64,000 nucleotides of DNA from Saccharofermentans sp. Its GTDB lineage: Bacteria; Bacillota; Clostridia; Saccharofermentanales; Saccharofermentanaceae. The stretch's first letter is position 1; each line of letters starts with the position of its first letter. This document shows, one piece after another, positions 54,181-62,006 of the stretch. The translations under genes were made by a program, and so were the position numbers. Under the pieces are notes generated by a model. That model made no database searches. It was given only the letters and a program-made list of their open reading frames with translations, and was not told the DNA's origin. Location: positions 1 through 64,000 of the forward strand of contig JAILDX010000008.1 in NCBI GenBank assembly GCA_024688685.1. Direction: 5' to 3'.

Positions 54181-54878
54181 ACAGGAGTTACAACAATATG
54201 CCTGTTGGGCTCTGTACCCTCGCTGTGGGTAGTAACGCCCTCGAAATCCTGGAGGTAAGCATGAACAAGCCTTCTCTGTGCAGGATTCATGGGTTCCATA
54301 TCCACCTTTCTTCCGGTACGTACAGCTCTGCTTGCAGCTTTGCCTGCGAGGTTCTTAAGAACCTGCTCCCTGTGCTTCTTGTAGCCGCCGACATCAAGAT
54401 GAACATGTACTCTCTCGTCGCTGTGCTTGTTAGCGATGAGGTTTGTCATATATGAGATCGCATCAAGTGTCTCACCGTGACGTCCGATAGCTGAAGCACA
54501 GTCAGAACCTGTTACTGAAATGTAGATAGTATCATCTTCCCTGTAGGAATCCATATTGCCGTGAATGCCGATGCCTGAAAGGACCTCTGCAACAAAGTTA
54601 ACTGCAGCATCCTCAGCCTCTGTAGCTGTATCGCCTTCGAAACTCTCATCGTCACCGTAATATGTGTCGTCGTCAGAATCATCACTGCTTGCAATGGGCT
54701 GCTCCTTATCGATAAGAGTAACCTTTACCTCAGCATCCTTCTTGCCTACACCGAGGAAACCTGCAGAGGGCTCCTGAATGACTTCAATATTGACCTGGTC
54801 CTTTGTTGCACCAAGCTCCTTCAATGCTGCCTTTACCGATTCTTCAACACTTTCTGCTGTCTTTGTTACTGTTGTCAT
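54177..54878 (-). CDS. jag: RNA-binding protein Jag/KhpB (Jag-N, KH, R3H domains)
   Basis: VEESVKAALKELGATKDQVNIEVIQEPSAGFLGVGKKDAEVKV; IGRHGETLDAISYMTNLIAN; MNPAQRRLVHAYLQDFEGVTTHSEGTEPNRHIVVTPV. Confidence 0.94.
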   Translation of the reverse strand: MTTVTKTAESVEESVKAALKELGATKDQVNIEVIQEPSAGFLGVGKKDAEVKVTLIDKEQPIASSDDSDDDTYYGDDESFEGDTATEAEDAAVNFVAEVLSGIGIHGNMDSYREDDTIYISVTGSDCASAIGRHGETLDAISYMTNLIANKHSDERVHVHLDVGGYKKHREQVLKNLAGKAASRAVRTGRKVDMEPMNPAQRRLVHAYLQDFEGVTTHSEGTEPNRHIVVTPV

Positions 54879-54910
54879 ATTGATATAAGCCTCCGTGCTT
54901 AATAATAGTC

Positions 54911-55948
54911 TTACTTCTTTTTCTTGTTCTTCTTGCCGCTCTTGGGCTGCTCTTCAGCGGATTCTTCCTTCGACTTCTTCTTGAAGATGGCTTCCTTCTT
55001 TGCCTCTATCTCTGCTTTCTTCTGCTCGTAAGGCTTTGTGAAGAGCACATAAACGAGAAGCTGTGTAAGGATACCCATGATACCGCCGATGATCCAGTAA
55101 AGACCCATCGCTGCAGGCATGGTAAATGTTGTAACGAGCATGATGAGAGGCATTGTCCAGTTCATCATCTTCATTGTCATTTCTGTAGAAGTGTTCTCCT
55201 GAACCTGACCTTCTCTTGCAGGGTTGTTCTTAGCTCTCTGCTTTGCTTCCTGCTCCTGCTTGTATCCGGGCTTCAGGAGCTTTGCAAACTGCATGGAGAA
55301 AACCTGTGTCAGGACTACGAGGATCGGGAACATCAGAAGGGGCAGATATACCTTGGGTTCTGCAATGATCTGTGCAGGATTGAATGAAGGTACCATCGTG
55401 AGATCGATGCCGAGGAAATGGAGATCCAGGAGCTGATCCAGTGCGATATAACCCTTGCTGATACACTGATTAAGAAACTCACCGTTATTGTTGAGAGCAC
55501 TGACAAGACCGATATGGATTTTCTCCGAAACAGCTCCGCTGAAGATGTTCATCTTCTCGCCAAGCTCGATCATGCTTGCAACGTTCTCGTTGGGAACCTG
55601 TGAAAGATAGATCAAAGGTCCGCTGACGATCCTGTAGATGGGCCAGATAAAGAACAGCTGAAGGAAAGGCAAAAGGCAGCCGGAAAGGCCCATCGCGCCA
55701 TTCTCCTGCTGCATCTTCATCATCTCTTCCTGAAGCTTCTGCTTATCGTCACCATACTTACGCTGCAGCTCTGCCTGCTTACTGGACAAAGCCTGCATCT
55801 TGATCATGGACTTCTGGGACCTGATGTTAAGCGGGATCAGGAGTCCCCTGATAAGAACGGTCAAAGCAATAATAGCAATACCGTAGTTGCCGAAAAAATC
55901 GTAAAATACTCTGGTTATCCAACCGAAAAGACTGTAAAGTAGGTCCAT
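54911..55948 (-). CDS. yidC: Membrane protein insertase YidC/Oxa1 (SpoIIIJ-like)
   Basis: YGIAIIALTVLIRGLLIPLNIRSQKSMIKMQALSSKQAELQRKYGDDKQKLQEEMMKMQQENGAMGLSGCLLPFLQLFFIWPIYR; Lys-rich tail. Confidence 0.95.
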   Translation of the reverse strand: MDLLYSLFGWITRVFYDFFGNYGIAIIALTVLIRGLLIPLNIRSQKSMIKMQALSSKQAELQRKYGDDKQKLQEEMMKMQQENGAMGLSGCLLPFLQLFFIWPIYRIVSGPLIYLSQVPNENVASMIELGEKMNIFSGAVSEKIHIGLVSALNNNGEFLNQCISKGYIALDQLLDLHFLGIDLTMVPSFNPAQIIAEPKVYLPLLMFPILVVLTQVFSMQFAKLLKPGYKQEQEAKQRAKNNPAREGQVQENTSTEMTMKMMNWTMPLIMLVTTFTMPAAMGLYWIIGGIMGILTQLLVYVLFTKPYEQKKAEIEAKKEAIFKKKSKEESAEEQPKSGKKNKKKK

Positions 55949-55966
55949 TATGTCTTCCTGTTACTG

Positions 55967-56179
55967 TTATTTGACGGGATCATATCCGCCTTTTGAGAAT
56001 GGATTGCACCGCAGAATTCTCCAGATACCCAAAGCCAGTCCCTTGATAACGCCATATTTCTCAAGTGCATCGATCATGTACTGAGAACATGTCGGAAGGT
56101 ATTTGCAGTGGTTACCGATTCCGGGAGAGATATATTTCTGATATCCCCTGATCAGTTTTATCAGAGCTTTCTTAATCAT
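55967..56179 (-). CDS. yidD: Membrane protein insertion efficiency factor YidD
   Basis: 70 aa; [61 protein letters not shown]. Confidence 0.96.
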   Translation of the reverse strand: MIKKALIKLIRGYQKYISPGIGNHCKYLPTCSQYMIDALEKYGVIKGLALGIWRILRCNPFSKGGYDPVK

Positions 56180-56616
56180 CCCTGTTCCCTGTCTTTAAGC
56201 AATCCGAGCCGCGTCAGATTCAAAACCATATCCTTGGAGATCTCTTGGAAAGACGGAACCTCATCAGTGTTCCTTAACGTGAAAACAAGATCATTACCAA
56301 AAGGAATACCGCTTTCTATCAAACGGTACGACTCCCTCATGAGTCTTCTTGCTCTGTTGCGGCCAACCGCTCCGAGCTGTTTTTTGTTTGCACAGAATCC
56401 CACTCTGACCAAGTCTTCGGGGATCCGTGTAAGATTGTGCTTCAGTCCCGCCGGGCGTCTGTAACAATGGACTGTCAGATATCGTCCGGTACTGAACTTT
56501 CCACGCTTGTAGACCCTGGAAAATTCGTAGTTAAATCTCAGCGGGACAGACTGCACGCTTAACCCGGGATGATCAGGCAGCGAGCTGCTTTCTTCCCTTA
56601 AGTCTTCTCCTTGCAA
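56176..56616 (-). CDS. rnpA: Ribonuclease P protein component
   Basis: [55 protein letters not shown]. 5' end uncertain: TTG at 56616 lies inside rpmH; GTG at 56556 is the alternative. Confidence 0.92.
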   Translation of the reverse strand: MQGEDLREESSSLPDHPGLSVQSVPLRFNYEFSRVYKRGKFSTGRYLTVHCYRRPAGLKHNLTRIPEDLVRVGFCANKKQLGAVGRNRARRLMRESYRLIESGIPFGNDLVFTLRNTDEVPSFQEISKDMVLNLTRLGLLKDREQG

Positions 56617-56707
56617 GAACCTTTCTTCCGTTTGAAGTGCTCATTCTTGCACGGAAACCGTGAACCTTAGATCTCTGTCTCTTCTTAGGCTGAAATGTCA
56701 TCTTCAT
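56573..56707 (-). CDS. rpmH: 50S ribosomal protein L34
   Basis: Translated by eye: [44 protein letters not shown], 44 aa; absent from the ORF track because of size. Confidence 0.97.
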   Translation of the reverse strand: MKMTFQPKKRQRSKVHGFRARMSTSNGRKVLARRRLKGRKQLAA

Positions 56708-56759
56708 AGCCTTTATCCTCCATTCATATCCCTATAAAAGGGCATAGTTATAAACATAA

Positions 56760-56799
56760 TTAGCCCCAAAATTATAATGTCCCGGGGCTAATGTGTCAA
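56760..56799 (-). promoter_or_regulatory. rpmH promoter, consensus TTGACA-17-TATAAT, with inverted repeat around the -10
   Basis: Minus strand TTGACA (56799-56794), 17 nt, TATAAT (56776-56771); 8-bp arms TTAGCCCC/GGGGCTAA at 56760-56767 and 56784-56791. Confidence 0.8.
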
Positions 56800-56820
56800 G
56801 CGGATTATTCTCGGCGCTTA

Positions 56821-57231
56821 TCAGATGATAACGTGGCTTGCAGCAGAGAGCCATATTCCGAGCATGGATAAGAGCGTAGTGAAAACTCCCATTCCTATTA
56901 TGCCCAAGAGGAAAAGTATAATGATGAGCAGCGCGAAAGCGGAGAGCACTATGCCTATGATGGAACTGATCAGTCCTACCTTGCGGATATTGTCGTCATA
57001 ACCCTTTTTCTTTGCCTGCTGTGCAAGAATAAGACCTGCTATAGCAAAAGCCAGCGAAATTGTTCCCGAAAAGCCTCCGACAATACTGAGGAGACCAAAT
57101 ACAAGCGACAGAGTTGCCTCGCTCTCGGCTGCCGTCTCAGTCTGCTTGCTCTTGTTAACTGCTGCTGAACTGTCCAGGATCTTGGATGCATCTACTGAAT
57201 CCACTTTTTCCGTTCTTCCTTCTTCTGCCAT
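56821..57231 (-). CDS. Small membrane protein (DUF4190-like)
   Basis: 136 aa; acidic N-terminus then two to three TM segments (LSLVFGLLSIVGGFSGTISLAFAIAGLILAQQAKKKGYDDNIRKVGLISSIIGIVLSAFALLIII). Confidence 0.6.
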   Translation of the reverse strand: MAEEGRTEKVDSVDASKILDSSAAVNKSKQTETAAESEATLSLVFGLLSIVGGFSGTISLAFAIAGLILAQQAKKKGYDDNIRKVGLISSIIGIVLSAFALLIIILFLLGIIGMGVFTTLLSMLGIWLSAASHVII

Positions 57232-57288
57232 GTCTTTCTACCTCCCTTATTACATGTAATGATATTCTACTTCACCAGATTGGCGTGG

Positions 57289-58581
57289 TCAATCTCCGCC
57301 CTGTACTGCCGCAAACGATGTTGTGAATGTGACTGTACACGACTGCTTTTTTGTCACGGTGATCTTTGCTCCGTGCGACTCGGCTATCGCCTTTGCTATG
57401 GACAGTCCTATTCCGTAACCGCCCGTCTCAGAATTGCGTGACCTGTCTGCCCTGTAGAACCTGTCAAAGAAATGCTTCATCTCTTCTGATGAAATATCTT
57501 CTTTAGTGTCATTAGTCACTTCGAAAACAGCATACTTCCCTGTTCTTGAAAGCTTCGCCTTGACCTTCCCTTCTTCGGGACAGTATTTCACCGCGTTATC
57601 GAAAAGGATTGAGACAAACTCTTCGACAGTCTTCTTATCTCCTTTTATACGAACATTATCTGATATTGCTGTATCGAATCTCTTCCCTCCCGTGACGGCC
57701 ACAGCTTTAAATGACTCTGCCTGATCCGCGATCAAGCTCGAGAGATCGATATCTTCCATGACAAGGACAGAGGATCCCTCCTCCATCTTTGACAGAAGGA
57801 TCAGATCATTTGTGAGTTCGGTCAGTCTTGACGTCTGCTTCTTGATATCTGAGATCCATTCATTATCCTCTCCCATATCCATGGAGAGAACATCTGAATC
57901 AGCATTGATTATCGCAAGAGGTGTCTTTATCTCGTGACCCGCATCGGTGATAAATCTCTTCTGTTTCTCATAGCTTTCCGCAACCGGCTTGATGATCTTT
58001 CCCGAAGCAAAAAAGATGATGATGCTTACAAGAACGAGACCTATGAACGATATGATGACACTTATCAGAAGGAAGCTCCTGAAGTTTGAAAGGCTTCTTC
58101 CGCAGTCATAGAAGACGATAAGCCTGACGCCGTCAATATCCTTTGCACAGTATCTGTAATCGCCGATGAACCCGCTGGCCTTACCGGATCTGAACACCTG
58201 CATTCCGTATTCTTCCGCCGTATCTTTGCCGACCGCTGCGATCCTGCCGGTATTGGAAGAAGACACTGTTCCGTCCGCTGTTATCTCCACGGTGAAATAC
58301 CTTGACTCATAAGCGATCTCGGGAGAATTGATACGGTCTGTCCAGCCTCCCTGTCTGTCATCCGGGCCGCCGGGAACGCCGGGATTATCGGAAGGAGCCG
58401 GAGGCATGCCCATTTCCGGGAAAGAACCTCCATTGTCCATAAGGAGAGCAAGAACACCGTCACTGTCTGATACGACCTTCCTGTAGTTAAAAAGATTGAT
58501 CCCTCCGATCAGCACGGTCAGAACGATAAACACCGAGAGTATCGCGGTTAAGATAAATCTTGTCCTAAGTTTCTTTATCAT
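57289..58581 (-). CDS. Sensor histidine kinase, two TM with extracytoplasmic sensor region
   Basis: QKRFITDAGHEIKTPLAIINADSDVL (H box), FVSILFDNAVKYCPEEGKV (N box), DRFYRADRSRNSETGGYGIGLSIAKAIAESHGAKI. Confidence 0.94.
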   Translation of the reverse strand: MIKKLRTRFILTAILSVFIVLTVLIGGINLFNYRKVVSDSDGVLALLMDNGGSFPEMGMPPAPSDNPGVPGGPDDRQGGWTDRINSPEIAYESRYFTVEITADGTVSSSNTGRIAAVGKDTAEEYGMQVFRSGKASGFIGDYRYCAKDIDGVRLIVFYDCGRSLSNFRSFLLISVIISFIGLVLVSIIIFFASGKIIKPVAESYEKQKRFITDAGHEIKTPLAIINADSDVLSMDMGEDNEWISDIKKQTSRLTELTNDLILLSKMEEGSSVLVMEDIDLSSLIADQAESFKAVAVTGGKRFDTAISDNVRIKGDKKTVEEFVSILFDNAVKYCPEEGKVKAKLSRTGKYAVFEVTNDTKEDISSEEMKHFFDRFYRADRSRNSETGGYGIGLSIAKAIAESHGAKITVTKKQSCTVTFTTSFAAVQGGD

Positions 58582-59252
58582 TCTTCTATCTCCAGAGAAT
58601 AGCCGGCATTGCGTGTTGCTTTTATCTTTACATTTGCACCGACCTGAGCGAGCCTTTTTCTCAGATATGAGAGATTAGTCCACACGACGCTGATGTCAGC
58701 ATCGGAATCGAGTCCCCACACCTTATCCATAAAACGCTCGGTAGAAATAAGGACACCGGGATTTGCCATAAGGTATTCGAGCATCTGAAACTCTTTTGCT
58801 GCAAGCTTGACCGAACCCTTATCGGATGAAAGCTCGAAGTTTGCTCTGTTAAGTGTGATATTGCCGTACTTCAGCGTATTGTCAGCAGCTGGCGTAACGC
58901 TTCTCGTTATTGCGCGGAGCCTCGCCAGAAGTTCCCTGCTCTCGAAAGGTTTTGTCAGATAATCGTTCGCACCGAGATCGAGTCCTTCAACCTTATCATC
59001 GATCTGCGACTTTGCTGTAAGCATCATAACGGGAAGAGTCATGCCCTTTTTCCTGACATTCTTTAACACCTCGAAACCGTCCATCCCCGGCATCATCACA
59101 TCCAGGACCGCACAGTCATAATCACCAGTCAGGATATAGGAGAGAGCATCATCGCCGTTATATACCGCATCCACGGAATAATTATTCTTTGTCAGTATTG
59201 CAGTAAGCGCCCTTGACAGGGACTTCTCATCTTCTGCCAGCAATATGCGCAT
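58578..59252 (-). CDS. OmpR/PhoB-family response regulator
   Basis: MRILLAEDEKSLSRAL, DCAVLDVMMPGMDGFEVL, TKPFESRELLARLRAI, winged-helix C-terminus; GGAGG precedes the ATG at 59252. Confidence 0.95.
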   Translation of the reverse strand: MRILLAEDEKSLSRALTAILTKNNYSVDAVYNGDDALSYILTGDYDCAVLDVMMPGMDGFEVLKNVRKKGMTLPVMMLTAKSQIDDKVEGLDLGANDYLTKPFESRELLARLRAITRSVTPAADNTLKYGNITLNRANFELSSDKGSVKLAAKEFQMLEYLMANPGVLISTERFMDKVWGLDSDADISVVWTNLSYLRKRLAQVGANVKIKATRNAGYSLEIEE

Positions 59253-59279
59253 ACCCGTTCCTCCGCAGACTTTTTCTGA

Positions 59280-59332
59280 ATTATACAACAATTTCCGGCT
59301 TTAAGGTTTGTTTAAGGTTGCTCTTTTACAAT
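59280..59332. promoter_or_regulatory. Divergent promoter region with 11-bp-period direct repeat (candidate OmpR-family operator)
   Basis: TTTAAGGTTTG-TTTAAGGTTGC at 59300-59321; plus-strand TACAAT at 59327-59332; minus-strand TATAAT at 59285-59280. Confidence 0.6.
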
Positions 59333-59357
59333 GAGCTCAGAAACGGAGGACAGACAA

Positions 59358-60089
59358 ATGAAATACCAGAATGTTTTCAGGAGATATGAGATCAAATACA
59401 TCCTTTCATCTGCACAGAGAAGGAAGCTCATGGAAACGATGAAAGAAATAATGAAGATAGATGATTACGGACACACGACCATAAGGAATATATATTTCGA
59501 TACTGATAACTACCGGCTCATCAGAACATCACTTGATAAACCGGAGTACAAGGAGAAGCTCAGGGTCAGGTCCTACAGAAGGATAACGGAAGACGACGAC
59601 GTGTTTGTCGAACTCAAGAAAAAGTATGAGTCAGTCGTTTACAAAAGAAGGATCGCGCTTCCGGAATACCTCGCGATGGACTGGCTTGCGGCAGGCGGAG
59701 AACAGCCCGTTGAAAACCAGATCGGGGATGAGATCGAATACTTCAGGAACTTCTATGAAGGCATTGCCCCAAAGGTCTTTCTCTCCTACGAAAGAGAAGC
59801 TTATTACCCTGTTGACGGTTCGGATCTGAGGCTCACACTTGATTCAAACATCATAGCAAGAGATCACGATCTGTCACTGAGATCAGGCGTTTACGGAAGA
59901 AACGTGATCGACAGGGATCTGACCGTTATGGAAGTAAAGGTTACCGGCTCGATGCCGATGTGGCTAATAAGATTCCTGAAGGAGAACAACATACAGAAGA
60001 CATCGTTTTCGAAATACGGGATGTACTACCGGAACATGATGACCACATACTCAAAACACGAAACTCAAGGGGGACTTTTATATGCTTAA
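59358..60089 (+). CDS. VTC-domain (polyphosphate polymerase-like) protein
   Basis: FRRYEIKYILSSAQRRKLM, RNIYFDTDNYRLIRTSLDKPEYKEKLRVRSYRR, DVFVELKKKYESVVYKRRIAL, VMEVKVTGSMPMWLIRFLKENNIQKTSFSKYGMYY; GGAGG before ATG 59358 (ORF-track start at 59331 falls in the -10). Confidence 0.85.
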   Translation: MKYQNVFRRYEIKYILSSAQRRKLMETMKEIMKIDDYGHTTIRNIYFDTDNYRLIRTSLDKPEYKEKLRVRSYRRITEDDDVFVELKKKYESVVYKRRIALPEYLAMDWLAAGGEQPVENQIGDEIEYFRNFYEGIAPKVFLSYEREAYYPVDGSDLRLTLDSNIIARDHDLSLRSGVYGRNVIDRDLTVMEVKVTGSMPMWLIRFLKENNIQKTSFSKYGMYYRNMMTTYSKHETQGGLLYA

Positions 60090-60771
60090 TTCAATATTAG
60101 ATACACTGATGGGATCATCGACGATCACACTGACGGGATTCCTGCTCCCCGTCGGAGCATCGCTCATACTCGGACTGGTGCTGGCTCTTTTCCATATGTT
60201 CAGGAACAGATACAGCAGGAGCTTCATTGCAACACTCGCCATACTGCCCTCGATTGTCTGTGTTGTCATCATGGCGGTTAACGGAAACATCGGTGCGGGA
60301 GTTGCAGTAGCAGGAGCGTTCAGCCTTGTAAGGTTCAGATCGGCACCCGGAACGGCAAAAGAGATCGGAGCACTCTTCATGGCCATGACGACAGGACTTC
60401 TGACCGGTATGGGATACATCATCTACGCAGCAATATTTACACTGATAATCGGTCTTGCTACAGTCATTTATTCAGCAGCCGGATTTGGTGAGAGCAGGAA
60501 CGATGAACTGAAAAAGAGTCTGAGGATAACCATCCCTGAGGATCTGGACTACACCGGAGTGTTTGATGAGATTTTCGAGAAGTATACGACAGAGCATAAG
60601 CTCATATCCTCAAAGACTTCGAATATGGGATCGATGTTTAAGCTAACATACGATGTAACACTGAAAGACAGAGAGACAGAAAAGGATTTTATAGACAATC
60701 TCAGATGCCGCAACGGCAATCTTGAGATCAGCATATCAGCGCTGCAGCAGCACGAAGCAGCAGAATTATAA
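60082..60771 (+). CDS. DUF4956-family membrane protein
   Basis: 229 aa; N-terminal TM segments, GNIGAGVAVAGAFSLVRFRSAPGTAKEIGALFMAMTTGLLTGMGYI, cytosolic C-terminal domain; overlaps the VTC gene by 8 nt. Confidence 0.82.
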   Translation: MLNSILDTLMGSSTITLTGFLLPVGASLILGLVLALFHMFRNRYSRSFIATLAILPSIVCVVIMAVNGNIGAGVAVAGAFSLVRFRSAPGTAKEIGALFMAMTTGLLTGMGYIIYAAIFTLIIGLATVIYSAAGFGESRNDELKKSLRITIPEDLDYTGVFDEIFEKYTTEHKLISSKTSNMGSMFKLTYDVTLKDRETEKDFIDNLRCRNGNLEISISALQQHEAAEL

Positions 60772-60783
60772 GGAGATAAAAAT

Positions 60784-62004
60784 ATGAAAAAGTTTAAGAT
60801 CATTACCACAGCATTGGTTTTATCAGTAATGATGGCAGGATGCACTGCTCTCGCAAAGAATGAAACGCAGCAGACATCTGCAGAGGGAAATGTGATCTCT
60901 TCCGTTGAAGAACTCAGCATCACAGACAAAGACCTGGTAACAGATTACGAAGAATCCGAAGCAGAAGAGATAAGACTCACTGACAGCACAGGAACCGTAA
61001 AGATAACAGAAGCAGGAGCTTATATCATCACGGGATCCACATCTGACGGAATGATAATCGTTGAAGCGTCAGAAGAAGACGATGTACAGCTCATTTTGAG
61101 AGATGCATCGATAACAAGTTCATCCTCAGCGGCAATCTATGTTATATCTGCTGATGAGGTCTATATCACGCTCGAGGGTGAGAACAGTCTTGCAAACGGC
61201 GGCGCATTCGAAGCGATAGATGAGAACGACATAGACGCAGTCATTTACGCAAAAGACGATCTGACGATCAACGGTTCAGGTTCTCTTAAGATCACATCTC
61301 CTGCAGGCCACGGCATCGTGTGCAAGGATGACATGGTGATCGCTTCCGGAACGTTTGATATAACAGCATCGGAAGACGGTATCAACACGAACGAATCACT
61401 CGCGATAGTTGACTGTGATATGACAGTAAATGCAGGTGACGATGCAGTGCATACAGACGGTATGCTTCAGATCGGCGGCGGAACACTCAACATCACCGCA
61501 GCAGAAGGACTTGAAGGCACATATATCGTTATAAACGACGGAAAGATCAGCATCTCAGCAAGCGACGACGGTATCAACGCGGCACAGAAATCAGATGCAT
61601 ATGCACCTACGGTAGAGATCAACGGCGGCGAGATCACGATCGTAATGGGACAGGGCGATACTGACGGTATCGACTCAAACGGAAACATCGTGATCAATGG
61701 CGGAACAATCGATATTACAGGTCAGTTTGCTGTCGACTACATCGGAACAGCAACACTTAACGGCGGAACTCTGATAATCAACGGTGAAGAGACAGATACG
61801 ATCCCCAACCAGTTTATGGGCGGCGCAGGCGGCGGCATGATGAATGGCGCTCAGGGAGATCCCGGATTCGATCCCCGATCTTCCGGAGAGCGGCAGATGC
61901 CTGAGGATTTCGATCCAGAAAATATGCCGCAGATGCCTCAGGACGGCGGCAACGGCCTCGGAACGCCTGGCGAGAGATCTGACAGACAGCAGGAGGCAGG
62001 ATAA
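60784..62004 (+). CDS. Lipoprotein with DUF4353-like carbohydrate-binding beta-helix repeats
   Basis: Lipobox MMAGC; repeats such as GSGSLKITSPAGHGIVCKDDMVIASGTFDITASEDGINTNESLAI...INGGEITIVMGQGDTDGIDSNGNIVINGGTIDITG; Gly/Pro/Met-rich tail. Confidence 0.78.
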   Translation: MKKFKIITTALVLSVMMAGCTALAKNETQQTSAEGNVISSVEELSITDKDLVTDYEESEAEEIRLTDSTGTVKITEAGAYIITGSTSDGMIIVEASEEDDVQLILRDASITSSSSAAIYVISADEVYITLEGENSLANGGAFEAIDENDIDAVIYAKDDLTINGSGSLKITSPAGHGIVCKDDMVIASGTFDITASEDGINTNESLAIVDCDMTVNAGDDAVHTDGMLQIGGGTLNITAAEGLEGTYIVINDGKISISASDDGINAAQKSDAYAPTVEINGGEITIVMGQGDTDGIDSNGNIVINGGTIDITGQFAVDYIGTATLNGGTLIINGEETDTIPNQFMGGAGGGMMNGAQGDPGFDPRSSGERQMPEDFDPENMPQMPQDGGNGLGTPGERSDRQQEAG

Positions 62005-62006
62005 AC

